Shown piece after piece: positions 17,161-27,278 of a DNA stretch of 64,000 nt (positions within the stretch are counted from its first letter, which is position 1; each line of letters begins with the position of its first letter). Origin of the DNA: Anaerolineales bacterium (GTDB lineage Bacteria; Chloroflexota; Anaerolineae; Anaerolineales; Villigracilaceae); the NCBI GenBank assembly GCA_030583885.1, contig CP129480.1:310001-374000 (forward strand), written 5' to 3'. Both the position numbers and the translations under genes were made by a program. The notes under the pieces were generated by a model that saw only the letters and a list, made by a program, of their open reading frames with translations, was not told where the DNA came from and made no database searches.

Positions 17161-18396
17161 ATGCAAACGCCCTGGGAGTATCGGTACGCGCACCGTATGC
17201 AGAAGATGGGGAGTTCAGCCATTCGTGAATTGCTGAAACTGACCGAACAGCCCGATATTATTTCCTTTGGAGGCGGCCTGCCTGCCCCCGAGGTCTTTCC
17301 AGTCAAGGAATTTCAAGAGGCGTGCAACCGCGTGTTGACGGAACGCGGCGCGCAGGCATTGCAATACAGCACCACGGAGGGATACAAACCTTTGCGCGAG
17401 ATGATCGCGCGGCACACGGCACGCTACAGCGTGCCGATCACGGCCGACAATATTTTGATCACATCCGGTTCGCAGCAGGCGCTGGATTTTCTCGGACGCC
17501 TGTTCATCAACCGCGGCGATTACATTGTGGTGGAATCACCGACGTATCTGGGTGCATTGCAGGCGTGGAACGCGTACGGCGCGCAATACATTTCCGTCCC
17601 GTCGGATGAGCACGGCATGATCGTGGATAAACTGGAGGAGGCGCTTCGCATCGGACCGAAGTTCATTTACGTGCTCCCGAACTTCCAGAACCCATCCGGT
17701 TCGACCCTCAGCCTCGAACGCCGCAAGAGGCTGGTCCTGCTCGCAGACCAATACGGCGTACCGATCATTGAAGACGATCCGTACGGTCAACTGCGCTATG
17801 ACGGGGAGCATCTTCCTTCCGTCGTATATCTCGACAACCATTTCCGAAACGATGGCGATGGTGACTACAGCGGCAACGTGATCTACCTGAGCACGTTCTC
17901 CAAATTGCTTGCCCCGGGCCTGCGCCTTGCCTGGGTGGTTGCGCCGCCGCAGGTCATTCAAAAACTGGTGATGACCAAACAAGCCGCAGACCTGCACACA
18001 TCCTCCTTCAACCAGCAGGTGGCGTATGAGGTCGCCAAGGGCGGCTTTCTGGACGAACACGTCAAGGTCATCCGCGCCACGTACAAGGAACGCCGCGATG
18101 TGATGCTGGAAATGATGGACGAGATGTTCCCGCCCGAAATGCACTGGACAAAACCGCTGGGCGGCATGTTCCTGTGGGGTATTCTGCCCGAGGGCGTGGA
18201 TGCGGCAGATGTATTGAAGGTTGCCATCGAACGCAAGGTGGCTTTCGTGCCGGGCACATCCTTCCACCCCAATGGCGGCGGAAAAAACACCATGCGCATC
18301 AACTTCTCCTTCTCCTCGCCGGACACGATCCGCGAGGGGATCACGCGGCTTGGCACCACCCTGAAAGAGGTGCTGGCAAAGAACGGTCACAAATAA
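17161..18396 (+). CDS. PLP-dependent class I aminotransferase (LysN/Aro8-like)
   Basis: A 411-residue fold-type I aminotransferase. The PLP lysine is Lys248 in STFSKLLAPGLRLAW; NFQNPSG and EDDPYGQLRY are the cofactor-binding motifs of the 2-aminoadipate/aromatic aminotransferase (MocR-like, LysN) group. An N-terminal pattern ISFGGGLPAPEVFP fits the same group. It probably transaminates an amino acid to a 2-oxo acid; substrates range from 2-aminoadipate to aromatic and branched amino acids. AAGGAG precedes the ATG. It has its own promoter, leader and terminator. Confidence 0.9.
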   Translation: MQTPWEYRYAHRMQKMGSSAIRELLKLTEQPDIISFGGGLPAPEVFPVKEFQEACNRVLTERGAQALQYSTTEGYKPLREMIARHTARYSVPITADNILITSGSQQALDFLGRLFINRGDYIVVESPTYLGALQAWNAYGAQYISVPSDEHGMIVDKLEEALRIGPKFIYVLPNFQNPSGSTLSLERRKRLVLLADQYGVPIIEDDPYGQLRYDGEHLPSVVYLDNHFRNDGDGDYSGNVIYLSTFSKLLAPGLRLAWVVAPPQVIQKLVMTKQAADLHTSSFNQQVAYEVAKGGFLDEHVKVIRATYKERRDVMLEMMDEMFPPEMHWTKPLGGMFLWGILPEGVDAADVLKVAIERKVAFVPGTSFHPNGGGKNTMRINFSFSSPDTIREGITRLGTTLKEVLAKNGHK

Positions 18397-18413
18397 AATA
18401 CCTCATGATGCAT

Positions 18414-18455
18414 AAAAAAGCGACCTGCTCTTGAAAGAAGCAGGTCGCTTTTTTT
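18414..18455. terminator. Bidirectional terminator between convergent genes
   Basis: A perfect 10-bp stem (18420-18429 with 18439-18448) is flanked by A6 on the left and T7 on the right, so it can work for both the aminotransferase and the malic enzyme gene. Confidence 0.9.
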
Positions 18456-18474
18456 ATTGGCCCCAGGCCTTCGT

Positions 18475-19824
18475 CTATTCCTCTACATACGGCACATACT
18501 CGGCGCGGGCAATACCCTGTTTGATCGCCGTCTCCGCCACCGCACGCGCAACGGCATGATGTACTTTCTTGTCCAATGGGTTTGGAACCAGTTCGCCGGG
18601 CTGGGTCATTTCCGCAATCGTCCTGGCGGCGGCCAGATACATTTCATGCGTGATGTGCGGCGCACATGAATCCACCGCACCGCGAAAAATGCCGGGGAAG
18701 CCCAGCACGTTGTTCACAGATTTGCCGTCCGCCGCAAACGCCGCCCCGCGTTCCATGGCGATCTCGGGATCGATCTCGGCATTCGGGTTTGAAAGCGCAA
18801 GGATGATCTGTCCCTTGCGCACCATCTCGGGTTGGATGAGGTTCGGCGCACCTGTGGTTGCAACCACGATGTCGCATTTCGCCATGATGTCGTTCAGGCT
18901 GGATTTGATGCCTCCAGCCTTCTCAAACCGTTCCAGCGCATCCGGACTCAAGTCCGCGCCGTGGACCGCGTTCCCGGTCAGGCGCATCATCATCCGACCG
19001 ATGGCATGGCCGGCCGCCCCCAGCCCGACTTGCCCGATGACTGCTTTGTCCAAGTCCGTGCCGGTCTCGCGCGTGGCGACCATCAACGCCGCAGTGCAGA
19101 CCACTGCCGTACCGTGCTGATCATCGTGCATGACGGGAATATCCAGCATGGCCTGCAAACGTTCCTCGATTTCGAAACAGCGCGGCGCGGAGATATCCTC
19201 CAGTTGGATGGCGGCGAAGGTCGGCGCGATGGCGGCAACGGCTTGAACAATCTCATCGGGGTCTTTCGTGTTCAGCAAAATAGGGATGCCCGAAAGGCCG
19301 ACCAGCGTTTCCATGAGCATGGCCTTGCCTTCCATGACCGGCATGCCCGCCAGCGGACCGATATCACCCAGCCCAAGCACCGCCGTCCCGTCGGTGACAA
19401 TTGCGACCATGTGGCTGATGCTGGTGTACAACCGCGCCTGTGACGGGTCTTTTGCGATGCGCAGACAGACTTCCGCCACGCCAGGGGTGTACACGCGCCG
19501 CAGGGTTGTCAACGAATCTATCGGATAGCGCGAGCGGATGGCGATCTTTCCCTTTTGATGAAGTTCCAGCACTTCATCACGGACTTCGATGACTTTTGTG
19601 CCTTCGTTATTTTCGATCGCCCCTAAAATCGCTGCGAGACTCTTTTCATCCTCGGCCGTGACGGTGATGTCTCGCACCACATGCTGCGATGTCTCGGTCA
19701 ACAGAACGATGCTGCCGGTATTGCCTCCCGCCTCGGCGATGGCTGTCAACAACCTTGCCAGCACACCTTTTTTCTGTGAATTACGCACGCGCACAATGCG
19801 CATGATCTTCCGTTCCCAGGCCAT
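18475..19824 (-). CDS. NAD-dependent malic enzyme with N-terminal ACT domain
   Basis: The protein has 449 residues. I start it at MAWERK, where GGAG lies 6 bp upstream; the frame is open for 30 more codons. Residues 1-80 form an ACT-type ligand-binding domain; the rest is malic enzyme, with YTPGVAEVCLRIA, TDGTAVLGLGDIGP, the catalytic and metal-binding region HDDQHGTA and a Rossmann segment GQVGLGAAGHAIG. It decarboxylates malate to pyruvate, and the ACT domain suggests allosteric control by a small molecule. The ACT-malic fusion is known in several bacteria. Confidence 0.9.
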   Translation of the reverse strand: MAWERKIMRIVRVRNSQKKGVLARLLTAIAEAGGNTGSIVLLTETSQHVVRDITVTAEDEKSLAAILGAIENNEGTKVIEVRDEVLELHQKGKIAIRSRYPIDSLTTLRRVYTPGVAEVCLRIAKDPSQARLYTSISHMVAIVTDGTAVLGLGDIGPLAGMPVMEGKAMLMETLVGLSGIPILLNTKDPDEIVQAVAAIAPTFAAIQLEDISAPRCFEIEERLQAMLDIPVMHDDQHGTAVVCTAALMVATRETGTDLDKAVIGQVGLGAAGHAIGRMMMRLTGNAVHGADLSPDALERFEKAGGIKSSLNDIMAKCDIVVATTGAPNLIQPEMVRKGQIILALSNPNAEIDPEIAMERGAAFAADGKSVNNVLGFPGIFRGAVDSCAPHITHEMYLAAARTIAEMTQPGELVPNPLDKKVHHAVARAVAETAIKQGIARAEYVPYVEE

Positions 19825-19951
19825 GATGGTCTCCTTTTTATTAATACCCATTTTATCGCTTGGTATGTAAATTACTGGATTTTTGGAAGAAACCTCGGGG
19901 AAATTTACATCCACGGGCCGGGAATTGATGCGACAGCCTGGAAGACGAACA

Positions 19952-19970
19952 CCGCGAATAAGATTCGCGG
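19952..19970 (-). terminator. Hairpin after the HAD gene
   Basis: A perfect 8-bp stem (CCGCGAAT with ATTCGCGG) has a 3-nt loop, just downstream of the HAD hydrolase stop codon on the minus strand. There is no T-tract, so the terminator role is uncertain. Confidence 0.4.
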
Positions 19971-19992
19971 CCTTGATATCGTGCTGCGGTTT

Positions 19993-20700
19993 TTATTTCA
20001 ACAACTCCGGCAGCTCGGTAAAGGATTTGATGACCGCGCACTCTGCGTCGGGGAAGAGAGTGTCCGGGTCGTAGAGCACAGGCGTCAGTCCGGCGCGACG
20101 CGAACCGACAATGTCTGCAAAGTAATTGTCGCCCACGTACATCGCCTCATCGGCATTGACGCCCGCCCGTTTCAATCCATGTTCAAAGATGAGCGCATCC
20201 GGCTTGAAGGAGTTGACTTCGCCGCCCGCCAGTGAAAATTGAAAATAGGAATCCAGGTTCAGGGTCTTCAATTCTTCATGAAACGGTTCATCGCGATTCG
20301 AGATCACGCCAAGCACGTATCCATTTTGCTGCAGGGAGCCCAGCAGCGCGTGCGATTCTTCAGAGACATGCACCTCAGGTTTGTAATGTTCCTTCATATA
20401 GGCAGACATGGGCGCGGACAGGGACGCCGCCTCCTTTGGGTCGCAGCCCAAAGCCACCAGTTTTCTGCGGCTGTAATTGACCCAGAAGGCGGCGTCCTTG
20501 AATTCCTTGAAATCCTTTTGTATTTCCGGGGAGTTGGCGAAGTAGTAATGCTCCCAGCGGTTGGAGCGGATCCTGTCCTCTTCAGAGAAGTTCAACCCCA
20601 TCTCACGTGCATGGGCGGAGAAAACATCCGCGCCGTTGGGCAGATGATGACGAAGCGTGCCGTCCAGATCGAACAATACGGCTTTGATATTCTTTGACAA
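19993..20700 (-). CDS. HAD-family hydrolase
   Basis: A 235-residue HAD phosphatase. Motif I is FDLDGT near the N-terminus, a helical cap follows (about 15-100), and motifs III/IV read KPDALIFEHGL and GDNYFADIVGSRRAG. It probably removes phosphate from a small metabolite; the substrate is unknown. The start appears to be TTG, with GGAGG five bases before it, a strong ribosome site that outweighs the weak codon. It follows moaA by 79 bp on the same strand and may be cotranscribed. Confidence 0.85.
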   Translation of the reverse strand: MSKNIKAVLFDLDGTLRHHLPNGADVFSAHAREMGLNFSEEDRIRSNRWEHYYFANSPEIQKDFKEFKDAAFWVNYSRRKLVALGCDPKEAASLSAPMSAYMKEHYKPEVHVSEESHALLGSLQQNGYVLGVISNRDEPFHEELKTLNLDSYFQFSLAGGEVNSFKPDALIFEHGLKRAGVNADEAMYVGDNYFADIVGSRRAGLTPVLYDPDTLFPDAECAVIKSFTELPELLK

Positions 20701-20779
20701 ACAAACCTCCAGATTAAGCAGGTGAAAGCCTGGATCACCCCACAGGTTTCATGGTTTCCCGCTTGTTGCGTGACAGTGA

Positions 20780-21784
20780 TCAACCGCCGATGTGCGACAT
20801 TTCCACTTTGGGAAGCGGGATCGTGTTTTCGGATCGGATCTCGGAATAACGGTCTGCGCGTCTACCCCAGACCTTTGCGATCTCTTGTGAAACATCTTCA
20901 TCCGTTGCGCCGCTGCGGAGCAGGGCACGGAAATCATGTCCCTTGATGGCAAAGAGACAGGTATAGAGTTTCCCTTCGGCAGAGAGGCGGGCGCGGTTGC
21001 AATCACGGCAGAACGCCTGGGTGACCGAGGCGACCATGCCGACCTCACCGCCCCCATCCTTGTAGCGCCAGCGCTCCGCCACTTCACCGCGATAGTTCGG
21101 GTCGGCGGGTTCCAGCGGCATTTCCGCGTTGATGATTTTTACGATCTCCCTGGCGGAGACCACATCGTCCAGGCGCCAGCCGTTGGTACTGCCGACATCC
21201 ATAAATTCAATAAAGCGCAGGATATATCCCTTTTCGCGGAAGAAGCGCGCCATGGGCAGGATGCTGGACTCATTGACCCCGCGTTTAACCACCATATTGA
21301 CCTTGATCGGAGTCAGCCCGGCCGCGGCGGCGGCGGCCATTCCCTCCAACACTTTTTCCACCGGGAAATCCGCATCGTTCATGGATTTGAATACATCGTT
21401 ATCGAGCGAATCCAAACTCACGGTCACGCGCTTCAATCCCGCATCCTTGAGTTCCCCGGCAAAGCGCGGAAGCAGCGCGCCATTGGTCGTCATGGTCAGG
21501 TCAATATCGGGGATCTGTGAAAGCATCGCAATCAGGTCGGGGAAATCCTTGCGGACGAGCGGCTCGCCGCCGGTCAACCGGATTTTCCTAACTCCATGCG
21601 AGACGAAAATCTGAGCCAGGCGCGTGATCTCTTCGTACGTCAGGATTTGTTCATGGAGCAGGAATTTGTAATTCGAGCCGAACACTTCCTTCGGCATGCA
21701 GTATACGCAGCGGAAATTACAGCGGTCGGTGACGGAAATTCGCAGGTCGCGCAGGGGACGGTTAAGGGTATCAATAAGGGTCAT
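20780..21784 (-). CDS. moaA: GTP 3',8-cyclase MoaA
   Basis: A 334-residue radical SAM enzyme that turns GTP into the first molybdopterin precursor. The N-terminal cluster is CNFRCVYC after [10 protein letters not shown]; the second, C-terminal cluster site is [18 protein letters not shown]; the protein ends in GG, as MoaA activity requires. I start it at MTLIDTL; the frame is open 12 codons upstream. No other moa gene is nearby, so the pathway partners must lie elsewhere. Confidence 0.93.
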   Translation of the reverse strand: MTLIDTLNRPLRDLRISVTDRCNFRCVYCMPKEVFGSNYKFLLHEQILTYEEITRLAQIFVSHGVRKIRLTGGEPLVRKDFPDLIAMLSQIPDIDLTMTTNGALLPRFAGELKDAGLKRVTVSLDSLDNDVFKSMNDADFPVEKVLEGMAAAAAAGLTPIKVNMVVKRGVNESSILPMARFFREKGYILRFIEFMDVGSTNGWRLDDVVSAREIVKIINAEMPLEPADPNYRGEVAERWRYKDGGGEVGMVASVTQAFCRDCNRARLSAEGKLYTCLFAIKGHDFRALLRSGATDEDVSQEIAKVWGRRADRYSEIRSENTIPLPKVEMSHIGG

Positions 21785-21871
21785 GTCGCTCGTTTCCTCA
21801 TCAAGGCACACAAAGTGCAAGAACGATGGAAGCGGATTATAACAACAATATGAGATTAAGGATTATTCGAA

Positions 21872-21900
21872 TTGACGGGGTGTGTCACCCGTGCTATTAT
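21872..21900 (+). promoter_or_regulatory. Sigma70-type promoter of the PIN-TRAM gene
   Basis: TTGACG (21872-21877), 17-bp spacer, TATTAT (21895-21900). Confidence 0.7.
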
Positions 21901-21943
21901 CATATGATTATATTGTAATTCCATTTATTTTGAAGGAGCATTG

Positions 21944-23020
21944 ATGAGTTTTGAATTCATTCTTCGTATTATTGGAATGATCGTCCTGGCGGTTGCCGGG
22001 GGATATTGGGGATTTGACCTCTCAAGGTTCACACCGGATGACGTGTATCGCACCACCATTGTCCTTGGGCTGGTCGGCGCGCTGGCGGGCTTGATCCTCA
22101 CCCCGTATGTCACCACACGCCCCGCGCGGGCATTCCGCTCCCTGCTGGGACGGCTGGCGGCGGAAAGTCTTTTTGCCGGGTTGACCGGTTTGGTGGTGGG
22201 CCTGCTCATCGCCGCACTGCTGGCCTTCCCGCTTTCCTTGCTCCCTGCCCCGCTCAGCCAGATCCTGCCTTTTGTCGGCGTCCTGGTCTTCTCTTATTTC
22301 GGCGTTGCGCTCTTCGTGATGCGCCAGGGTGACATTATGGGGTTGCTGAGCGCATTGACCGGGCGCAGCGAAGGCGGCGGATCGTCCTCCTGGACCAACC
22401 TGAACCGCACCATCCTGCTCGACACCAGCGTCATCATAGATGGACGCGTGGCGGATATCGCCAAGACCGGATTCCTGCCCGGCACGCTTCTCATCCCCCG
22501 CTTTGTGCTGAACGAGCTCCAATATATTGCAGACTCCCCCGACGGGATGCGCCGCCAGCGCGGCCGCCGCGGCATGGAAGTGCTGGCTGAACTGCAAAAA
22601 CTTCCCAACATCCTCGTGCGCATCTCGGACATCAACGTGGACGGCGTGCGCGAAGTGGACGACAAACTCATCGTGCTCGGCAAGCAGTTAAAAAGTCCGG
22701 TCCTGACCAACGATTACAACCTCAACCGTATCGCCGAACTGCAGGGGGTGACAGTGCTGAACATCAACGAACTTGCCAATGCGGTCAAATCCATTGTCCT
22801 GCCCGGCGAAGCCCTGCGCATTAACATCATGCAGGAAGGCAAGGAATACGGCCAGGGCGTGGGCTACATGGACGACGGCACGATGGTCGTCGTCGAAAAC
22901 GGCAAGGAATACATCGGCGAATACATGGAGGTGAACATCAGCAAGGTCCTGCAAACCGCCGCAGGGCGCATGATCTTCGGACGTGTGGACGAAGACCATG
23001 CGAAAAAAAACAAAAAGTAG
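21944..23020 (+). CDS. Membrane PIN-TRAM domain protein (YacL-like)
   Basis: A 358-residue protein: about four membrane helices (residues 1-125), a PIN nuclease-like domain starting at ILLDTSVIIDGRVADI with later acidic residues (REVDDKL, TNDYNLN), and a C-terminal TRAM domain (about 285-345) expected to bind RNA. This is the YacL architecture common in Gram-positive bacteria and Chloroflexota; exact function is not settled, possibly RNA processing at the membrane. The ATG is 5 bp after GGAG; a TTG one codon earlier is not needed. There is no antitoxin-like partner gene, so it is not a typical toxin. Confidence 0.85.
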   Translation: MSFEFILRIIGMIVLAVAGGYWGFDLSRFTPDDVYRTTIVLGLVGALAGLILTPYVTTRPARAFRSLLGRLAAESLFAGLTGLVVGLLIAALLAFPLSLLPAPLSQILPFVGVLVFSYFGVALFVMRQGDIMGLLSALTGRSEGGGSSSWTNLNRTILLDTSVIIDGRVADIAKTGFLPGTLLIPRFVLNELQYIADSPDGMRRQRGRRGMEVLAELQKLPNILVRISDINVDGVREVDDKLIVLGKQLKSPVLTNDYNLNRIAELQGVTVLNINELANAVKSIVLPGEALRINIMQEGKEYGQGVGYMDDGTMVVVENGKEYIGEYMEVNISKVLQTAAGRMIFGRVDEDHAKKNKK

Positions 23021-23048
23021 AACAATAAACAGGAAACAGGCACCAGTG

Positions 23049-23080
23049 AACAGGGCGCGCAAGAAGCGTCCTGTTTTTTT
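23049..23080 (+). terminator. Rho-independent terminator
   Basis: A 10-bp stem (23049-23058 with 23066-23075, one G-T pair) runs into seven T and closes the PIN-TRAM gene. Confidence 0.85.
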
Positions 23081-23134
23081 ATCAGCAGCTTGCGCCGCTT
23101 CTCGAAGACTGACAAGGATTGAATATCTGTGGTT

Positions 23135-23140
23135 TATAAT
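23135..23140 (+). promoter_or_regulatory. TATAAT box of a probable leaderless cysS promoter
   Basis: A perfect -10 box ends 6 nt before the cysS ATG, with no Shine-Dalgarno site. A weak CTGACA 20 bp further upstream is the only -35 candidate. Confidence 0.6.
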
Positions 23141-23146
23141 AGGCAC

Positions 23147-24544
<1,398 letters not shown>

Positions 24545-24550
24545 TTTCCT

Positions 24551-24579
24551 GTAGAGGCGGACGGTTGTCCGCCCCTTTT
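24551..24579. repeat. GGCGGAC palindromic repeat, likely terminator of cysS
   Basis: GGCGGAC (24556-24562) pairs with GTCCGCC (24567-24573) around a GGTT loop; CC and four T follow. The word GTAGAGGCGGAC resembles the other GTAGGG-type palindromes. It lies between the convergent cysS and HAD genes. Confidence 0.65.
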
Positions 24580-25048
24580 ATTTTCGCAGGGTGGCGATGA
24601 TTCGATTTGGATTGGTGAATAACTCGAGCGCGGCAAAAATATCGGGCATGTGCAGATCGGCGGAGAGCAGGGTTTCGGTTGCAGCGCCTTCGCGAGACAT
24701 GACACAAATTCCAAGCGCGGATTCCTTGAGCATGAGTGCGTCGTTCGCCCCCTGACCGATGGCGGCGACCGTCTCCGCGCCCAGCCTGCGGACGTAGTCC
24801 GCTTTTTGAAAGGCTTCATTCCCGCCCTTGATGAGGACCGCCGCCAACCCCAATTGCTCATCAATGACCGCCTGTTTGCCGTGCGTATCCGCTGTCAGCA
24901 GATGGATCTGGGCTCGTCCGCGCAGTGCGGTGATGCGTTCCGCAAGTCCATCGAAAAGGACACCGTCGAGCGCAAGCGTGCCGTTCACGTCCGTGACGAT
25001 GTGTTGAATGGTGAGTTCCCCGCGTCCGGGGATGGCGAGATGTATCAT
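24578..25048 (-). CDS. Soluble P-type ATPase-like HAD protein
   Basis: A 156-residue HAD-fold protein. Motif I reads TDVNGTLA, so the second acidic residue of a normal HAD phosphatase is replaced by Asn; motif IV is GQGANDALMLKESALGICV, which looks like the phosphorylation-domain end of P-type ATPases. This matches the 'soluble P-type ATPase' group (COG4087), whose role is unclear. I start it at MIHLAIPG; the frame extends 12 codons further but overlaps the promoter area of rlmB. It is convergent with cysS. Confidence 0.75.
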   Translation of the reverse strand: MIHLAIPGRGELTIQHIVTDVNGTLALDGVLFDGLAERITALRGRAQIHLLTADTHGKQAVIDEQLGLAAVLIKGGNEAFQKADYVRRLGAETVAAIGQGANDALMLKESALGICVMSREGAATETLLSADLHMPDIFAALELFTNPNRIIATLRK

Positions 25049-25085
25049 GGGGTGATTATAGGATTTATGGCTGCTTTTAATCAAG

Positions 25086-25091
25086 TAAAAT
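25086..25091 (+). promoter_or_regulatory. TANNNT box before rlmB
   Basis: TAAAAT ends 8 nt before the ATG at 25100 with no ribosome site between, another candidate leaderless start. Confidence 0.4.
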
Positions 25092-25099
25092 CAGCCCAT

Positions 25100-25825
25100 A
25101 TGAAAGAATTCATCTACTCCCGCAACGCCGTCCATGAAGTCCTGCGCGCGAAACGCAGGCAGGTTTTTTCGATCGAGATCGCCGATTCCGCGCAGGAGAA
25201 GGGCAAGCTGGCAGAGATCGTCAAACTGGCGGGTCAGCAGAAGATAAAGCTCAGCCACGTGCCGCGCGGAAAACTGGACAAGGTCCACCAGAACCATCAG
25301 GGTGTGGTCGCTGAAGTGGACAAATATCCATACTCGGATGTGGTCGAAATACTTGATAACATCAAAGACGAACCGCCGTTCATTTTGCTCCTCGACTCAT
25401 TGCAAGACCCGCAGAACTTCGGCACGCTCATCCGCACGGCGGAGGCGGTCGGGGTGCACGGCATCGTCATCCCGCTGGCGCGCTCGGTGGACGTCACGCC
25501 TGCGGTGGTCAACGCATCCTCCGGCGCGAGCGAGCACATGCTCATCGCCCAGGCGAATCTGTCCCAGACGATCGACGCGCTCAAAGCGAACGATGTGTGG
25601 GTCGTCGGATTGGACCAGGCCGGGACGGAGGTCGAGGCGGGGTCGCGTCATTTGAAAGGCGCATTGGGACTGGTCGTCGGCTCGGAGGGCGAGGGTCTGC
25701 ACGAACTCACGCGCAGGAAATGCGACATCGTCTTGAAACTTCCGATGAAAGGCAAAATCGAATCGCTCAATGCCGCCGTGGCAGGGTCCGTTGCACTCTA
25801 TCTTGCATATTTGAATCGCATGTAG
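25100..25825 (+). CDS. rlmB: 23S rRNA 2'-O-methyltransferase of the RlmB type (SpoU family)
   Basis: A 241-residue SpoU-family enzyme: an N-terminal substrate-binding domain (about 1-75) and a knotted methyltransferase domain with the three SpoU motifs NFGTLIRTAEAVG, LVVGSEGEGL and LPMKGKIESLNAAVAGSVALY. RlmB methylates a guanosine ribose in 23S rRNA; other members act on tRNA, so the exact site is inferred from length and domain layout. The ATG at 25100 is preferred; the long upstream extension of the frame runs antisense to the HAD gene. Its TAG stop lies within a palindromic repeat. Confidence 0.88.
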   Translation: MKEFIYSRNAVHEVLRAKRRQVFSIEIADSAQEKGKLAEIVKLAGQQKIKLSHVPRGKLDKVHQNHQGVVAEVDKYPYSDVVEILDNIKDEPPFILLLDSLQDPQNFGTLIRTAEAVGVHGIVIPLARSVDVTPAVVNASSGASEHMLIAQANLSQTIDALKANDVWVVGLDQAGTEVEAGSRHLKGALGLVVGSEGEGLHELTRRKCDIVLKLPMKGKIESLNAAVAGSVALYLAYLNRM

Positions 25826-25850
25826 GGACACAGCGTGGCTGTGTCCCTAC
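25822..25850. repeat. Palindromic repeat containing the rlmB stop codon
   Basis: GTAGGGACACAG (25822-25833) pairs perfectly with CTGTGTCCCTAC (25839-25850) around a 5-nt loop. The TAG of the first arm is the rlmB stop. No T-tract follows. Confidence 0.8.
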
Positions 25851-25865
25851 AACATGGAGACCATC

Positions 25866-27191
25866 ATGCCTCAAGGCACCTATCATTTTCCAAAGGGATT
25901 TCTATGGGGAACAGCCACCGCATCACATCAAGTGGAGGGGAATAACACCAACAATAACTGGCACGCATGGGAGCAGGCGGGACACACTGCGCACAAGTCG
26001 GGGCTCGCCGCCGATTGGTGGGGCGGACGCTGGCGCGAGGATTTCGACCGCGCCGCCGAAACGGGACAGAACGCGCATCGCTTCTCGCTGGAGTGGAGCC
26101 GCGTCCAGCCGACGCCCGATTCGTGGGATGAGGAAGCCATCGAGAAGTACCGCCTCATGCTGCGCGGATTGCGGGAACGTAATATGACGGCTTTGGTTAC
26201 GCTGCATCATTTTACGGATCCGTTGTGGGTGACGGAGAGCGGCGGATGGGAGAATGAAAAGATCGTTCCCTTGTTCGAGAAGTATGTGCGCAAAATGGTG
26301 GATGCGTTGAAGGAATATGTCACGCTGTGGTGTACGATCAATGAGCCGAACGTGTATGCCTTGAGCGGCTATGTGGCGGGCGTGTTCCCGCCCGGCAAGA
26401 AGAATATCAAGTTATCCATGCGCGTGCTGGGGAATATGGTGAAAGCGCACGCCGCTGCGTACCGCGCCATCCATGAATTGCAGCCTGAAGCACGCGCGGG
26501 ATACGCCCTGCACTACCGCCCGATGGTCCCGCGCTGGAGTTGGTCGCCATTGGACAGAATGATGCGGGACATCCGTTACAGCGGCATCAATATGGGATTC
26601 CCGTCCGCGATCTCGACGGGCGTGATGAAGTCGCCTGTCGGCAATCAACGCATCCCCGAAGCCAAAGGCACGCAGGACTATCTCGGCTTGAACTATTACT
26701 CAGTGGATACGGTCTGGTTCGACCTCTTCAAGCCCGGCGAGTTGTTCTCGAACAGCGGCTATCCAAAAGACGCCGACATGAGCGACACGAACTTCCTCGC
26801 CAACATCCCCGAAGGCATCTTCGATTCCATCAAATGGATCACGCGCGCGTATCCGGACATTCCCATCATCATCACCGAGAACGGCGTGGAGGATTCCGAT
26901 GACCACATGCGTCCGCGTTATCTGGCTCAGCACCTGCACCAGGTCTGGCGCGCGGTCAACTTCAACTGGCCTGTGAAGGGCTACTTCCACTGGTCGCTGG
27001 TGGACAACTTCGAGTGGGAACGCGGCTGGACTCAGCGCTTCGGTCTATGGGGGCTTGACCTGGATACCCAGAAACGCATCCGCCGCCCATCCGTGGATTT
27101 GTATGCTGAGATATGCAAGGAGAACGGCTTGTCCAGCGGGATGGTGGGGAAATATTGCCCCGAGGTGTTCGAGAAGCTATTTCCCTCGTGA
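25866..27191 (+). CDS. Glycoside hydrolase family 1 beta-glucosidase-like
   Basis: A 441-residue GH1 enzyme with the acid/base Glu160 in TINEPN and nucleophile Glu338 in ITENGV. The N-terminal pattern FPKGFLWGTATASHQVEG and C-terminal SLVDNFEWERGW are typical sugar-binding motifs. No signal peptide is visible, so it acts in the cytoplasm on short beta-linked glycosides. Length matches the family. ATG 25866 has GGAG 6 bp upstream; the ATG four codons before is part of that ribosome site. The palindrome between rlmB and this gene lies in the short gap. Confidence 0.92.
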   Translation: MPQGTYHFPKGFLWGTATASHQVEGNNTNNNWHAWEQAGHTAHKSGLAADWWGGRWREDFDRAAETGQNAHRFSLEWSRVQPTPDSWDEEAIEKYRLMLRGLRERNMTALVTLHHFTDPLWVTESGGWENEKIVPLFEKYVRKMVDALKEYVTLWCTINEPNVYALSGYVAGVFPPGKKNIKLSMRVLGNMVKAHAAAYRAIHELQPEARAGYALHYRPMVPRWSWSPLDRMMRDIRYSGINMGFPSAISTGVMKSPVGNQRIPEAKGTQDYLGLNYYSVDTVWFDLFKPGELFSNSGYPKDADMSDTNFLANIPEGIFDSIKWITRAYPDIPIIITENGVEDSDDHMRPRYLAQHLHQVWRAVNFNWPVKGYFHWSLVDNFEWERGWTQRFGLWGLDLDTQKRIRRPSVDLYAEICKENGLSSGMVGKYCPEVFEKLFPS

Positions 27192-27193
27192 AC

Positions 27194-27255
27194 TGTAGGG
27201 GCGACCCTTCCAGGCTGGCAAACCGATTGTCTGATCTGGGTGGGTGGCCCTTACA
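27194..27255. repeat. Degenerate long palindromic repeat
   Basis: The outer arms TGTAGGGGCGACCC and GGGTGGCCCTTACA match at 12 of 14 positions when folded, with about 34 nt between. It belongs with the GTAGGGG-type palindromes and fills the gap before the next gene. Confidence 0.6.
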
Positions 27256-27278
27256 ATTGATTTGGAAGGGAGCAAGCC

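Noticed and set aside
17536..18390. 284-codon open frame on the minus strand
   Set aside because: Antisense to the aminotransferase, no domain, no ribosome site.
21785..21871. Molybdenum cofactor riboswitch before moaA
   Set aside because: The leader on the minus strand is only about 50-90 nt and has no matching stem pattern.
21944..23020. PIN-domain toxin of a toxin-antitoxin system
   Set aside because: Membrane helices and TRAM domain fit YacL, and no small antitoxin gene is adjacent.
23021..23146. T-box leader before cysS
   Set aside because: The gap holds the terminator of the previous gene and a TATAAT box 6 nt before the ATG; no room for a T-box.
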